From Rhodocyclales bacterium (lineage in GTDB: Bacteria; Pseudomonadota; Gammaproteobacteria; Burkholderiales; Rhodocyclaceae), in contig JAQGMG010000033.1 of the NCBI GenBank assembly GCA_028292485.1, forward strand, positions 1 to 60,462: DNA of 60,462 nt. Reading direction: 5' to 3'. Of this stretch, positions 1 to 9,237 are shown piece after piece. How positions within the stretch are numbered: position 1 is the first letter of the stretch; every line of letters starts with the position of its first letter. The notes below the pieces were generated by a model, which had not been told where the DNA came from, did not search any database, and worked only from the letters and a program-made list of their open reading frames with translations. The position numbers and the translations under genes were made by a program.

Positions 1-418
1 CCGCGCCCGGGAAACGATAGAACAAGCCAAGCAGGATCCGCCGCCACCGCGGCATCCATTGCGGGTTGTGATGCACGCTGACAATCAGACGCGGCAAACA
101 ACCGTTCAGGGCTGCCGATATCACACATGGCATGCCTGCCTCATCCATGAACGCCATGACGACCTCAGGCTGAAATCGCCGGATTTCTGCAGAGATTTTC
201 CGCACACGTAGCCACGCGTTGCGCAACTTGCACAACACGCCTTGCTGAACACCCAGCCCAGCAAAATCCACGGGCACACCGAAGTCGAGTGATTCGCCCG
301 CCCCTTGCCAGGCAAGCACACGCACTTCATGGATCAGGCTCCATTCGCGCGACAGGATCGCAGCGACCTGCTCGGCACCGCCGCCAAACACCGTTGGAAT
401 GACGACGAGAATCTTCAT
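1..418 (-). CDS. Glycosyltransferase family 4, N-terminal part (partial)
   Basis: The gene starts at 418 on the minus strand and runs off the left edge, so only about 139 N-terminal residues are present. The protein opens with MKILVVIPTVFGGGAEQVAA, the nucleotide-sugar GT-B fold start of GT4 enzymes with the GGAE loop; further on come RFQPEVVMAFMDEAG and LIVSVHHNP, typical of the N-terminal acceptor-side domain. The ATG overlaps the stop codon of the upstream methyltransferase gene (ATGA), so the two are translationally coupled. It probably adds a sugar to a surface or pilus glycan. The nucleotide-sugar-binding half lies outside the window, so donor specificity cannot be judged. Confidence 0.85.
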   Translation of the reverse strand, partial: MKILVVIPTVFGGGAEQVAAILSREWSLIHEVRVLAWQGAGESLDFGVPVDFAGLGVQQGVLCKLRNAWLRVRKISAEIRRFQPEVVMAFMDEAGMPCVISAALNGCLPRLIVSVHHNPQWMPRWRRILLGLFYRFPGA

Positions 419-1332
419 GCGAGACCGAGCTCGCAACCGGCTGGCACAGCGAGAATCATCAAGTAGGCTTCGCCGGGTACTGGTTGTTCCAGCTTGCGCA
501 GTCGAACGTGCTCGCCGGAGACAAGGCGCGAGAGCCAGCCGAGAACGGAGCGGCGCGAACTCGTCACGGAGCTTTCGACGATATAGAAGCTTGCGTAGCC
601 GGCTGCACGCAGCAGCGCAAAAATCGCTTCGCCACCATTTTCGCCATCGCTTCTCAGGCTCTCGAATATGACAAAAGGTTTGTGTTGCGCAAGGCATTCG
701 GTCAAGCCGCGCAGCGCGCTCAACTCGGCACCTTCGACATCCAGCTTGACCAGGCCAATGCGGCGCGTGTCTCCGCCAGCGAGTACCTCCGCCAATGCGG
801 AGTCGCCACGGCGTACCTGGCATTCGATGCGATCACCGTTGCTGCTGCCAGTCGGGCCGCCTGCAAATGCAAAGCCGGAGGCGCCAAGGTTGCCCTGTCT
901 GTTTGAGAAGAAATCCAACACCCCGTCTTCCGCCGCAAAACCCATCGGCATGACACGAATGTCCGCGCCACTCAATGCCGCGTTGGCACGTAGCACATTC
1001 AAGGTAAAAGGGTTGGGCTCCACGGCCAGAACAGAGTGGAAGTAGCGCGAGAAGAACAAGGAGTGGTTGCCAATATTGGCGCCCACATCCAGGGCCACTT
1101 CGTTGGCAAAACGCGACTTGTACGCAACCAGGAAGTGGTCGAACAAGGGCTGGAGAAACTGCCCTTCATGAATCCCGGCAACCAGCATTTCGCTGGAGAC
1201 TTCGTCTGCAGGCAGCAACACATGCGCAGGCAAGGCACTCACGTCACGCCCGCGCAGGACAAAATCCAGCAAACGCCGACTCAGCGCCATGCGCAGCGAA
1301 GCCAGCCCGCTCCGGTATTTCACTGAATGCAT
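415..1332 (-). CDS. FkbM family SAM-dependent methyltransferase
   Basis: About 305 residues from the ATG at 1332. The SAM-binding motif VALDVGANIGNHSLFF and the family signature VKLDVEGAELSALRGL are both present, the latter near the C-terminus as expected for FkbM O-methyltransferases, which commonly methylate sugars of surface glycans. The reading frame stays open upstream to 1530, but that extension overlaps the neighbouring ligase gene and is low in family features, so I chose the ATG at 1332; an ATG at 1290 is the alternative. No clear ribosome binding site decides between them. The gene is coupled to the GT4 gene downstream by an ATGA overlap and follows a Wzy_C-type ligase, which fits glycan modification. 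Confidence 0.8.
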   Translation of the reverse strand: MHSVKYRSGLASLRMALSRRLLDFVLRGRDVSALPAHVLLPADEVSSEMLVAGIHEGQFLQPLFDHFLVAYKSRFANEVALDVGANIGNHSLFFSRYFHSVLAVEPNPFTLNVLRANAALSGADIRVMPMGFAAEDGVLDFFSNRQGNLGASGFAFAGGPTGSSNGDRIECQVRRGDSALAEVLAGGDTRRIGLVKLDVEGAELSALRGLTECLAQHKPFVIFESLRSDGENGGEAIFALLRAAGYASFYIVESSVTSSRRSVLGWLSRLVSGEHVRLRKLEQPVPGEAYLMILAVPAGCELGLA

Positions 1333-1399
1333 TGCCCGCGCCCAAGAAGGAATGGGCGGCAGTATACGGGCAAAGCGCCCGGCGCCCCCCGACGGCGGG

Positions 1400-3145
1400 C
1401 TACAAACAACGCCCCTTGGCAGGCAACTCCCATTTGCGCGTCGCGTAGAGTTTCTGTGCGTACTCGATGAACGGACGGCTATGCATCGGCGCAAAAGCCC
1501 CACACACGATCTCGTTGATCTCATCCGCATCAGCCTTACGACCGCTCAAGGTATAGGCCGTCATGCAGGCCGTGAACGAGTTGTATTGCGGCTTGATCTT
1601 CAGACTGTCATCGCAGACCTGCACGATTTGTGGAAGGCGCTGCAGATCCGTGTTGCGCCAGGCCCGAAGACGCAGAATCGCCGCCTGCGGCGCCATCAAC
1701 GAAGCCTTGCCGATCGAAGCACCAATCGCATCCAGCTGATCCGCCGTGGTCACATCCATCACGGATGTCGCATTCAAGGTCTTGTAAGCCCATTCAAGAC
1801 GGCGGTAGTCACGCCAGGTCGAAGCAAGAATCAATGCGCCAATCACGACAGGTATCAGCAACCAGCGCGAATCGAAGCGCAAGGTCGGCAAGCCCTCGTC
1901 ACCAGCGTCCACCACACCGATTGCACACGCCAGCGGCACCAGGAAATAGGCGTACCAGAGCGGGTATTCGACCAGGCTGTGCGCACCGATCACCGCAATG
2001 ATGCCTAGCCCCCACAAACTCTCGAGCGTCGGCGTCTCGCGCCAGCGGCGCCACAACCACGCACCGATCAAACCAAGCGCCAGAACAATGAATACCAATC
2101 CGAACTCCGCAGCGAAATGCAGCACTGTGTTGTGCGCATTCTCGCCAATCCGCACGTAGTTCACCGGCGGCAAACCAATCGACCCCAGCGCCGTCTGCCA
2201 CGAATACATTCCCGGTCCAACACCCGTCAGCGGATGCGCCAGCGCCGTCTTCCACGCAATCATCCAGTCGAACATGCGCTGCCCGTTGGACCCGCCCTCA
2301 CTCACACGATCAATCGCCGACGTCACACCCAAAGCCGATTGCGCCCCACCAAACGCCAGCCAAACCTGCGACACGACACTCAGCACGAGCAAAGCCCCTG
2401 CTCCAAGCCAGACTCGCCACCGTTCGGTAGGCTCAAGACGTCGGGTGTAGATGACCGCAGCCAGCGGCACCGCCGCTGTATAGAGCCACACGGCGCGAGA
2501 TACCGATAACGCCGAAAAAAAACAGATTGCCGCTGCAACAATCAGCGCCAGTATCGTGGGAAAGCGTCTGCGCAGCCAAAGATACAAGACAGAAACAAGA
2601 CCCAACCACAACAAATCAGCAAAATGATTTTCCTGCGCGATGTTGCCATATGCGGCATTCATCAGCTTTGCCATGATCCAGCCAGGCTCGGATACGCCAT
2701 TAAGCTGAAAAGCCGATGCGGCACATTGCAGGCAAGCGCATATCAACACTCCCCAGGCACACAGATTTACCAGCCTGCTCCATCCCACGATATCTGTGGC
2801 CAGCTGGACCAGGGCAAAGCACAGCAGCACCAACAAGGTATTGTTGAAAAACCCCGATACCATTGCGATGTTGCTCGTCCCGGAAACGGTCGACCATACG
2901 GCACAAGCAACCAAAAAAACGGCTGCCAGTATTGGCAATGCAGATATACGCCACACCAAGAATTGACGGGAAATGGCAAGCACGCTTCCCAGCGCGATAA
3001 CGGTAACCGCAGTGAAGAACTCGTTATAAAAGACAGTTTGTGGGTAGCGATGCCAGGCAAGCACAGAGCCAAGCTGCATCAAGCTCAGCAGTGTAAATAT
3101 CAGCGTGATCCAGACAGGTCTCATTTTGATGATAGAAGCAGACAC
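1400..3145 (-). CDS. Wzy_C/PglL-type O-antigen ligase or protein O-oligosaccharyltransferase
   Basis: Polytopic inner-membrane protein of up to 581 residues with about a dozen hydrophobic segments, a large periplasmic loop and a soluble C-terminal tail. The loop contains VGPGMYSWQTAL and RIGENAHNTVLHFAAEFGL, matching the Wzy_C ligase signature with the AHN motif that PglL enzymes also carry. These enzymes transfer lipid-linked glycans to LPS core or to pilin. The start at 3145 is GTG; an ATG at 3124 is equally possible. It lies upstream of the FkbM and GT4 genes on the same strand, likely one unit. A paralogue sits at 6619-8352 next to the pilin gene. Sequence alone does not tell WaaL from PglL function. 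Confidence 0.8.
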   Translation of the reverse strand: MSASIIKMRPVWITLIFTLLSLMQLGSVLAWHRYPQTVFYNEFFTAVTVIALGSVLAISRQFLVWRISALPILAAVFLVACAVWSTVSGTSNIAMVSGFFNNTLLVLLCFALVQLATDIVGWSRLVNLCAWGVLICACLQCAASAFQLNGVSEPGWIMAKLMNAAYGNIAQENHFADLLWLGLVSVLYLWLRRRFPTILALIVAAAICFFSALSVSRAVWLYTAAVPLAAVIYTRRLEPTERWRVWLGAGALLVLSVVSQVWLAFGGAQSALGVTSAIDRVSEGGSNGQRMFDWMIAWKTALAHPLTGVGPGMYSWQTALGSIGLPPVNYVRIGENAHNTVLHFAAEFGLVFIVLALGLIGAWLWRRWRETPTLESLWGLGIIAVIGAHSLVEYPLWYAYFLVPLACAIGVVDAGDEGLPTLRFDSRWLLIPVVIGALILASTWRDYRRLEWAYKTLNATSVMDVTTADQLDAIGASIGKASLMAPQAAILRLRAWRNTDLQRLPQIVQVCDDSLKIKPQYNSFTACMTAYTLSGRKADADEINEIVCGAFAPMHSRPFIEYAQKLYATRKWELPAKGRCL

Positions 3146-3345
3146 GATTGGCTCGCAAAAGCAAAAGTATGAAGTGCGGCAGCGTGATGGCTCAAGATGT
3201 CGCTGTCAATGAGCAAAAGCTCGGCTTCAGCAATCGCTCCACTTGTCGGTGTCAAGTCACGCAGTACATGGCTCACGTACAATTGCAAGCAAGACATCTT
3301 GGCATTCACGCGTCGCGTTCACGCATTCAGAGGCAGGGCTAAAGC

Positions 3346-4134
3346 ATGAACCTCATTCCTATCGTTATTCCATACTACAAGGCGCCTGAGAAGCTCAAGA
3401 AATGCCTGGGCCATATCAAAGCACAGCTGTACTCATCCATCGAGACTTTTGTCCGCGACAACAGTGAAGACAATATTTACTACACGGCAGCGGTGAATGA
3501 AGGCCTGCTTAAATATGCATTTCGGGATGATGTTCAATACATACTGGTGCTGAATCAGGACGCGTACCTTGAACCGGATGCTGTGGAGATGCTGGTGCAA
3601 TTCATGGATGAACAGCCAGATTGCGGTATCGGCTGCCCCTTGCAGGTGGACAGCAACTGGTCAGTCACCTGGGGCGGCTCATTGAATGCGTTTCCTGCGG
3701 GCAAGCACAAGGGAGGCGACATATCTAATTTCACGGAGCCGGCAGCGTGCTATTGGGCCAATGGTGCATGCATGATGATCCGCACTTCAGTCATCAAGGA
3801 GATTGGCGTCTTTGACAAGAACATGCGCTTTATCTGCTCCGACTCTGACTTTTCTTTTACTGCCCGCTCACGAGGTTGGCACGTCTGCGTTGTCCCCTCT
3901 GCAATATGCGAGCACTCCCCGGGTGCTGCAGGAAGTCTCAGCAACACCCCGCTTGAGATCATTAAGCTCGGGGATATCCAATATTTTCTGAAAAAATGGC
4001 TCAGCGCGGATCTTTACAAAGAACTCGCACTTGAAGGGCCTGAGCTAACCAAAGAGTTCATCAATCAATATTCGATCGATCTGGCAAATGGAATTGCCCG
4101 ACTAAAAGCTCAAACCAGTCCTGTATCTTCATAG
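3346..4134 (+). CDS. Glycosyltransferase family 2 (rhamnosyltransferase-like)
   Basis: 262 residues with the GT-A fold start LIPIVIPYYKAPEKLKKCL, then VLNQDAYLEPDAVEML, where the DxD-like metal site is QDAY, and a conserved GACMMIRTSVIKEIGVFD block followed by CSDSDFSFTARSRGW, the acceptor-side part of GT2 enzymes of the rhamnosyltransferase type. It has no membrane segment, so it is a cytoplasmic enzyme acting on a membrane-bound glycan. It is divergent from the ligase gene across about 200 bp and is followed by a small unknown gene and a TPR-glycosyltransferase on the same strand. The start has a weak purine-rich site (AGGG about 8 nt upstream). Donor and acceptor are unknown. Confidence 0.82.
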   Translation: MNLIPIVIPYYKAPEKLKKCLGHIKAQLYSSIETFVRDNSEDNIYYTAAVNEGLLKYAFRDDVQYILVLNQDAYLEPDAVEMLVQFMDEQPDCGIGCPLQVDSNWSVTWGGSLNAFPAGKHKGGDISNFTEPAACYWANGACMMIRTSVIKEIGVFDKNMRFICSDSDFSFTARSRGWHVCVVPSAICEHSPGAAGSLSNTPLEIIKLGDIQYFLKKWLSADLYKELALEGPELTKEFINQYSIDLANGIARLKAQTSPVSS

Positions 4135-4217
4135 TCACCATTCATCCTGCGATCTGCAGACAGCCATGTTGTGCTGCCGTAATTTACATAAATTAGCTCA
4201 GGGGAGATTTGAAAATC

Positions 4218-4541
4218 ATGTTTTTGACTTGGTTCCGTACTGAAGAAGTTGATGCGCTTGCAGACTCGCTTGCAAACGAGTTTAGTCGGCGCTGTCCTGC
4301 CCCCACCATTGACGAACAAACACCTCAAGCCAAGAATCGTTTGAAAAGTGCGTCCGAGCTCATGTGTCACCGTGTCAAGGTTTTCTCGGAAAGACAAAGA
4401 TTGAATTTGTTCAAACGGGCACGCCTTGCCAATTCTCTCAAATGGAAATTGGCCGCATTAGGATATGACAAGGAAACAATAAATGCCCTGAGCTACGAAG
4501 TAGCTAAAATTGCGACGCTATCCAAAGCAAAGAAGACTTAA
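4218..4541 (+). CDS. Small conserved-looking protein of unknown function
   Basis: About 107 residues, starting MFLTWFRTEEVDALADSL. I place the start at the ATG at 4218 because GGGGAG lies about 11 nt upstream; a TTG at 4209 is too close to it. The protein is basic, predicted mostly helical, has no signal peptide and no membrane segment, and its two cysteines are not arranged as a metal site. It lies 12 nt upstream of the TPR-glycosyltransferase gene and likely shares its transcript. I do not recognise a family. Position suggests an accessory role in glycosylation, but this is context only. Confidence 0.6.
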   Translation: MFLTWFRTEEVDALADSLANEFSRRCPAPTIDEQTPQAKNRLKSASELMCHRVKVFSERQRLNLFKRARLANSLKWKLAALGYDKETINALSYEVAKIATLSKAKKT

Positions 4542-4553
4542 GGTCGCGTATCA

Positions 4554-6659
4554 ATGAGTGCCTGGAACAAACTCTCGAAGATTTTTGGCGCGCAACATGC
4601 CCCCACGCAACCAGGGCCGCAAACCTCCATCGCCCGAGCAGAGGATCTGTTAAATCAGGGCAAGGCAGGTGAAGCACTCGAGTTGCTGGGAGGTCTGCTT
4701 CGCGATGAGCCTGAAAATGCAGCGGTATTACATCTCATCGGTATAGCTCACGCGCAAACAGGAAAACTGCTTGAAGCACGCCAGTTGATCGAGCGCGCCA
4801 TTTCTCACGCGCCAACTGCGCCTGACTATCGCACCAATCTGGGAAACGTCCTACGCCTTTCGGGTCTAGCCGACGAAGCTGAAATTGCTTATCGATCGGC
4901 GACGGCCCAAGCACCTTTGCACCTAGCGGGGCATATAGCCCTCGCCCGACTTCTGCAAAGCATGGATCGCCTTGGGGAAGCCGCTACCGCGTATCAATCC
5001 GCCCTAGCTCTTGACCCCAACGCAGCTGATTTGCATGTCAACTATGTTCATTGCCTGAAATCGAACAATCAGGCACTAGCCGCGCTAGAGCATGCCAACA
5101 AGGCAATCCAGCTGCATCCAGACAATATCGACTTGCTGATGCAAGCGGCGGAACTGGAGCTGCGCCAAAGAAAACCTGTCAATGCGGAACGGCTCTTACG
5201 TCACATATTGAACATCAATCCGGATCATGCCGAAGCCAACAGCAATTTAAGCTCTGCTCTGCGCCTGCAGGCTTCGTTTGCTGAAGCAGAATTCTTCGCA
5301 AGACATGCCATTGCGCTTGCACCGGATCTGATCGGGCCAATCAAGAATCTAATAAGTCTCTTCATTGATACAAATCGCATCGAAGACGCTACCAGCCTTA
5401 TTGAGATGTACGCGCCAGATCATCCCGAAGATCCGGACTTCTGGCTTTTCTTGGCGCACTTGCGCACTCAGCGAGACGAACGGGATGAGGCGATAGTGCT
5501 CATGCGGCGTGTCGTGGCCGCCAAGCCCGACGATGACAATTCCATGTTGGCTCTGGCGGTGATTCTTGCAGCAAGAAGCGAAACCGCTACTGAAGCCGAA
5601 AGCATGTATCGCCGAGTGATTCAACTCAATCCCTTACGAGCACTGACACGCTTGAATCTTGGAATGCTGTTACTGCAAAACGGCAATTATTCAGAAGGCT
5701 GGGAGGCTTATGAAGCACGGTGGAAAACAATTGATGACCCGCTCACACCATCTGATCTGAAGGCAAAATTTGTTCATATCAAGCAACGAATGCAAAAACT
5801 TCCAGAGTGGAAGGGCGAGAGTCTCGTAGGAAAACGGCTGGTTGTATCCCGGGAACAAGGCATAGGAGACAGCATCATGATGCTGCGCTACCTTCCTTTG
5901 CTCAAATCCCGAGGAGTAACTCACCTTGCATATCTCGCAAACAATAATCTTGAGAGATTGATAAACTGCATTCCAGCAGTGGATACGGTCATACAGGAAA
6001 GCGAATGGCAGCTGCAGCAGTCGGCCCAATTCGATTACTACTGCTCAGCCATGACTCTGCCCTACTCTTTCCGCACGCAGCTCAACAACATTCCACTGCC
6101 TACGCCGTGCCTGGAAATTCCACAAGAAATGCTTGAGCATTGGCAGCGCAAGCTCGGAGGCTCGATCAAGCCTCGAATTGGACTGGTATGGGCAGGCAGC
6201 CCTCATCTCAAAAACAACAAACAGCGAAGCCTGTCTTTTGACGACCTGGAGTCAATCATGGCGCTGAAAGATTTTGAGTTTGTCAGTCTTCAGAAAGGAG
6301 AAAACCATGCGCTTACGAAACAGCAATCACAATCGCTCATCGATCACATGGATAAATGCACGGATCTGCTCGACACCGCCTCGCTCATACAGTCGCTGGA
6401 TATGGTTATCACTGTAGATACCGGGGTTGCGCACCTGGCTGGCGCACTAGGTAAACCCGTCTGGGTATTCAATCGCTTCGGAGGGGAGTGGCGTTGGCTG
6501 CGTGATCGTGAAGACTCCCCCTGGTATCCGTCCATGCGGCTATTCAATCAGGGTGATGGAGAAAGCTGGGGCTCGGTAGCACAACGGGTGAAGCAAATCC
6601 TGCCTTCAGTGTTTCCACTCAACGAGGACTCTCAACGCCAAGGCACGCAGCGGGCCTGA
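4554..6659 (+). CDS. TPR protein with C-terminal GT9-like glycosyltransferase domain
   Basis: 701 residues. Residues about 25-380 form a run of tetratricopeptide repeats (recurring A-x-x-L-x-P-x-x-x-D/E units). Residues about 540-680 resemble the C-terminal half of heptosyltransferase-like GT9 domains: RIGLVWAGSPHLKNNKQRS, then VDTGVAHLAGALGKPVWVF and WRWLRDREDSPWYPSMRLF. Such fusions are common near pilin or flagellin glycosylation loci; the TPR part probably binds the protein acceptor. The 3' end overlaps the 3' end of the convergent ligase gene by 41 bp. It lacks the SPINDLY-type catalytic domain seen in the other TPR-glycosyltransferase at 14742-17000, so the two are different enzymes. 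Confidence 0.82.
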   Translation: MSAWNKLSKIFGAQHAPTQPGPQTSIARAEDLLNQGKAGEALELLGGLLRDEPENAAVLHLIGIAHAQTGKLLEARQLIERAISHAPTAPDYRTNLGNVLRLSGLADEAEIAYRSATAQAPLHLAGHIALARLLQSMDRLGEAATAYQSALALDPNAADLHVNYVHCLKSNNQALAALEHANKAIQLHPDNIDLLMQAAELELRQRKPVNAERLLRHILNINPDHAEANSNLSSALRLQASFAEAEFFARHAIALAPDLIGPIKNLISLFIDTNRIEDATSLIEMYAPDHPEDPDFWLFLAHLRTQRDERDEAIVLMRRVVAAKPDDDNSMLALAVILAARSETATEAESMYRRVIQLNPLRALTRLNLGMLLLQNGNYSEGWEAYEARWKTIDDPLTPSDLKAKFVHIKQRMQKLPEWKGESLVGKRLVVSREQGIGDSIMMLRYLPLLKSRGVTHLAYLANNNLERLINCIPAVDTVIQESEWQLQQSAQFDYYCSAMTLPYSFRTQLNNIPLPTPCLEIPQEMLEHWQRKLGGSIKPRIGLVWAGSPHLKNNKQRSLSFDDLESIMALKDFEFVSLQKGENHALTKQQSQSLIDHMDKCTDLLDTASLIQSLDMVITVDTGVAHLAGALGKPVWVFNRFGGEWRWLRDREDSPWYPSMRLFNQGDGESWGSVAQRVKQILPSVFPLNEDSQRQGTQRA

Positions 6660-8352
6660 TGCCTCCCCCCGCTTTTCCGACGACCCAATCGAAATGCAGC
6701 ATGACTTCGTTTGCGCTCTTGCTCGCAATCATCGTGCATACGGATGCCAATAGTTTCTGTGCTTGCTCGGGAGAGCCATTCAGATAATAACTAGCGGCAC
6801 AGTTAGCCAATGATTTGGGAGATAGCCAGACCCGTACGACGTTGGCGCAGTCACCGCGCAACATGCCGTGCCTGACATCCTCTGGAGTCGCGATCATCGA
6901 CTTGACAAGGCTCGCATAGGGTTTAAACGGTGACCATCCAGGCACACCATCCAAGCTTTCCACGATCTCGGCGTTGCCTTTTCCCGTGTATCCAATGCCA
7001 AACTGCAGTCGAAAGAAAATTTCGTCCACCGGTTCGAAGTGTCTGTAAGCCAGAACTAGCACACTCAAGCTTGCAACAAGTACGAGCATGGCCATCTTGA
7101 CCGGGATAGTCAGCACTGCCATCGGTCGCACCGAAGGTCCGAGTATCCCGAGAGCCACGCAGAACGGAATAAGAAAATATAAATAGCGCAATGGATATTC
7201 CATCATCGCGTACAAACCAAGCAAACCTACAACACTGACGGCCCAGATTCCCACATCATCCAGAAGGACTTTTCGCCTGGCAAGTAACCACCACAGTACA
7301 CCGCCTGCAAAAACAAGCATGGCTACCCAGCCAAGCTCGCTTCCCAAATTGAGAAGTTCATTATGAGCATGTTCAGGCACAGTTTGAAAACTGGTGCTCT
7401 TCCATAATTCTGGCCGCTCGCGCATGGACTCCCGAAAGTTTCCAATTCCGACCCCAAGAGGGGAAAGAGAAGGCACAACATTGCGCCAGAGTCCCAAACG
7501 GGCATCTTGCAGCGATGCACTTGAGGAATTTCCTGCTAATCCAGAATGGGCCAGTCGATCTGCCACGCTGCGAAACCCGAAATGTTCAGCCACTTCAAAA
7601 TGGGAGAAAGTAACTGAAATGCATAGGTATGCAGGTAAGAGTAGCGCAGCCCACCGGCGCTTGCCTGTTGTTCTGACGAGCTGCATGCGCGACAAGAAAA
7701 ATGGCAAAACGGAAAGTACCGATGCAAAAATAACGCTCGTGCGCGAAGCAGACAGGACAGAAAAGATAACCAATACCAATTGGCTAGTCAGCACCAGTGA
7801 TCGACGAAGCGAACCGCGTTCGCCAAGGAAAAGACTACTCGCCACGCCAAGCCAAAGAAGTTGATTGAACTGATTTGTCTGCGCAAGATTGCCGTATACC
7901 CCTGAGTTGGCAGGTGGATACACAAGATCAAAGGGAAGCGGCCAATGACTTAGTTGAAAGGCTGCACATACACACGAATATAACGCGGCCAAAAGCGCTG
8001 CGCTGGAGAGCCAACGCACATGATCTACACGTTGTTCGCTTGTTGCTATGGCACAACCAGCCTGGTAGCTTATTACAACGAAAAAAAGATATCCACAAAA
8101 CATCAGTACAGCAGGTGTAGTCGCCAAACCCATACTGAGCTGAAACATAGCGATCAGAAATAGAAGGCCTTGCATGATTACGACGCCATCAATTCGGGCA
8201 TGAGCGTGTTGCAAGTGTCGAAGTGCGGCAATCAGCGCCATGATTGTTCCGGCCCCCATTAACCATTCGTGCATGAAGCTTGGCAGAGGCAGCCGATGCA
8301 TGGGGGACAAAATCGACAGCACAAATGTGCTGATAATCAATACGGGCAACAT
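6619..8352 (-). CDS. Wzy_C/PglL-type ligase, probable pilin O-oligosaccharyltransferase
   Basis: 577 residues, polytopic, with the same plan as the ligase at 1400-3145. The signature loop reads PLGVGIGNFRESMRERPEL then TVPEHAHNELLNLGSELGW, which fits the HxH-type catalytic loop of PglL/WaaL ligases. The C-terminal tail of about 150 residues is soluble (Wzy_C_2-like). It is directly downstream of the pilin gene on the same strand with only a terminator between, the usual place for a PglL/TfpO enzyme that moves a lipid-linked glycan to pilin in the periplasm. The assignment to pilin is inferred from position. Its 3' end overlaps the convergent TPR-GT9 gene by 41 bp. Confidence 0.8.
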   Translation of the reverse strand: MLPVLIISTFVLSILSPMHRLPLPSFMHEWLMGAGTIMALIAALRHLQHAHARIDGVVIMQGLLFLIAMFQLSMGLATTPAVLMFCGYLFFVVISYQAGCAIATSEQRVDHVRWLSSAALLAALYSCVCAAFQLSHWPLPFDLVYPPANSGVYGNLAQTNQFNQLLWLGVASSLFLGERGSLRRSLVLTSQLVLVIFSVLSASRTSVIFASVLSVLPFFLSRMQLVRTTGKRRWAALLLPAYLCISVTFSHFEVAEHFGFRSVADRLAHSGLAGNSSSASLQDARLGLWRNVVPSLSPLGVGIGNFRESMRERPELWKSTSFQTVPEHAHNELLNLGSELGWVAMLVFAGGVLWWLLARRKVLLDDVGIWAVSVVGLLGLYAMMEYPLRYLYFLIPFCVALGILGPSVRPMAVLTIPVKMAMLVLVASLSVLVLAYRHFEPVDEIFFRLQFGIGYTGKGNAEIVESLDGVPGWSPFKPYASLVKSMIATPEDVRHGMLRGDCANVVRVWLSPKSLANCAASYYLNGSPEQAQKLLASVCTMIASKSANEVMLHFDWVVGKAGGGIRPAACLGVESPR

Positions 8353-8380
8353 TTCAATCTCTCGTATTCATCAAACGAGT

Positions 8381-8407
8381 AAAAAAAAGGCCGCTTATGC
8401 GGCCTTT
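8381..8407 (-). terminator. Rho-independent terminator of the pilin gene
   Basis: On the minus strand a 6-bp GC stem GGCCGC/GCGGCC with a 4-nt loop, extended by A-T pairs, is followed by a run of eight T residues. It lies about 20 nt downstream of the pilin stop codon and upstream of the ligase start, so it should end most pilin transcripts and limit read-through into the ligase gene. Confidence 0.85.
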
Positions 8408-8427
8408 GTTCTAAGAAACCACAACCA

Positions 8428-8853
8428 TCAGCAAATGTTTGCAGTCTTGCATGAACCAGTAATGGTCCAAGTTACGCCCGTTGCACCAGCAGTTGCTGCC
8501 GCTACATATGTCTCCGCATTCAAGCCACCAGTGGTAATTGCAGTGGCCGTAATCGTGGCATCTGTAACGCCCAGCGAACCCAAGTAACCAACAGCCGCAG
8601 TGGGTGCCGCCTTGATCGACCAGCCTTGGCCAGTTGCGCCTGCGTCACAAGCACCAATGAGATCGTTCTGCAAACACAGAGCAATATCTGTCTTGTAACC
8701 ATCCACCAGATTAACAACTTCGGTGAATTTGGCCTTTTTCGTGTAGTTCTGATATTGAGGCAATGCAACAGCTGCCAAGATACCGATAATAGCAACCACG
8801 ATCATCAGTTCGATGAGGGTGAAACCTTGTTGAATGCGCTTCATATTGCTCAT
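8428..8853 (-). CDS. pilA: Type IV major pilin (PilA/PilE-like)
   Basis: 141-residue prepilin. The leader [10 protein letters not shown] is followed by [20 protein letters not shown], the canonical class IV-a signal with cleavage after Gly10, N-methylated Phe1 and Glu5. Four cysteines lie in the globular part; the last two (GSCKTANIC) probably close the C-terminal disulfide loop. The start at 8853 is fixed by an AGGAG 7 nt upstream; the longer frame to 8949 is not needed. It should be the structural subunit for twitching, adhesion or DNA uptake, the last fitting with comEC at 38011-40353. The adjacent PglL-like gene suggests O-glycosylation. Confidence 0.93.
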   Translation of the reverse strand: MSNMKRIQQGFTLIELMIVVAIIGILAAVALPQYQNYTKKAKFTEVVNLVDGYKTDIALCLQNDLIGACDAGATGQGWSIKAAPTAAVGYLGSLGVTDATITATAITTGGLNAETYVAAATAGATGVTWTITGSCKTANIC

Positions 8854-8953
8854 GTCAAATCTCCTATGTGGAACGGATAGTGATCCGTGCGCTTTACCAA
8901 AGCGATAGCCATGCCCAAGCCGGACAAATCGCCTTATGAGAACAAACAATTAT

Positions 8954-8983
8954 TTATAAACAGCCACTTGCGATGATTGTCAG
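8954..8983 (-). promoter_or_regulatory. Candidate sigma-70 promoter of the pilin gene
   Basis: On the minus strand CTGACA (8978-8983) and TTATAA (8954-8959) are separated by 18 nt and lie about 100 nt upstream of the pilin ATG. I looked for a sigma-54 site of the TGGCA-N-TTGCA type, common for pilA, and did not find a good one. The rest of 8984-9237 contains a 7-bp palindrome at 9042-9058 (CATACCG/CGGTATG) and no other feature I can support. Confidence 0.35.
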
Positions 8984-9237
8984 CTGCCAGAAAGTGTTCA
9001 ATGTCGACTCGTTAGGCAATCATGCATGACGAAATCCGTCACATACCGCCGCGGTATGGCAGCAATCTCTCGTAGTAACGCCTACCCAGCATGTCCGTGC
9101 ACTTCAAAACGGGCCGCACTATCAATACCAAGCTCTAGCGCGAAGCGCCATCAGCAAGGTTGCCCCACCCTGCTGATATCATCTAGCTCCCAATACATTG
9201 CAGCACTTCTGCGATGTGACTCTCAAGGTAGTAGGCA

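Noticed and set aside
3121-3345. Small open frames in both strands between the ligase and GT2 genes
   Set aside because: No ribosome binding site, no family features, mutually overlapping; taken as a divergent promoter region.
8700-9020. Sigma-54 promoter for pilA
   Set aside because: No site close enough to TGGCAC-N5-TTGCA on the minus strand; a sigma-70-like pair fits better.
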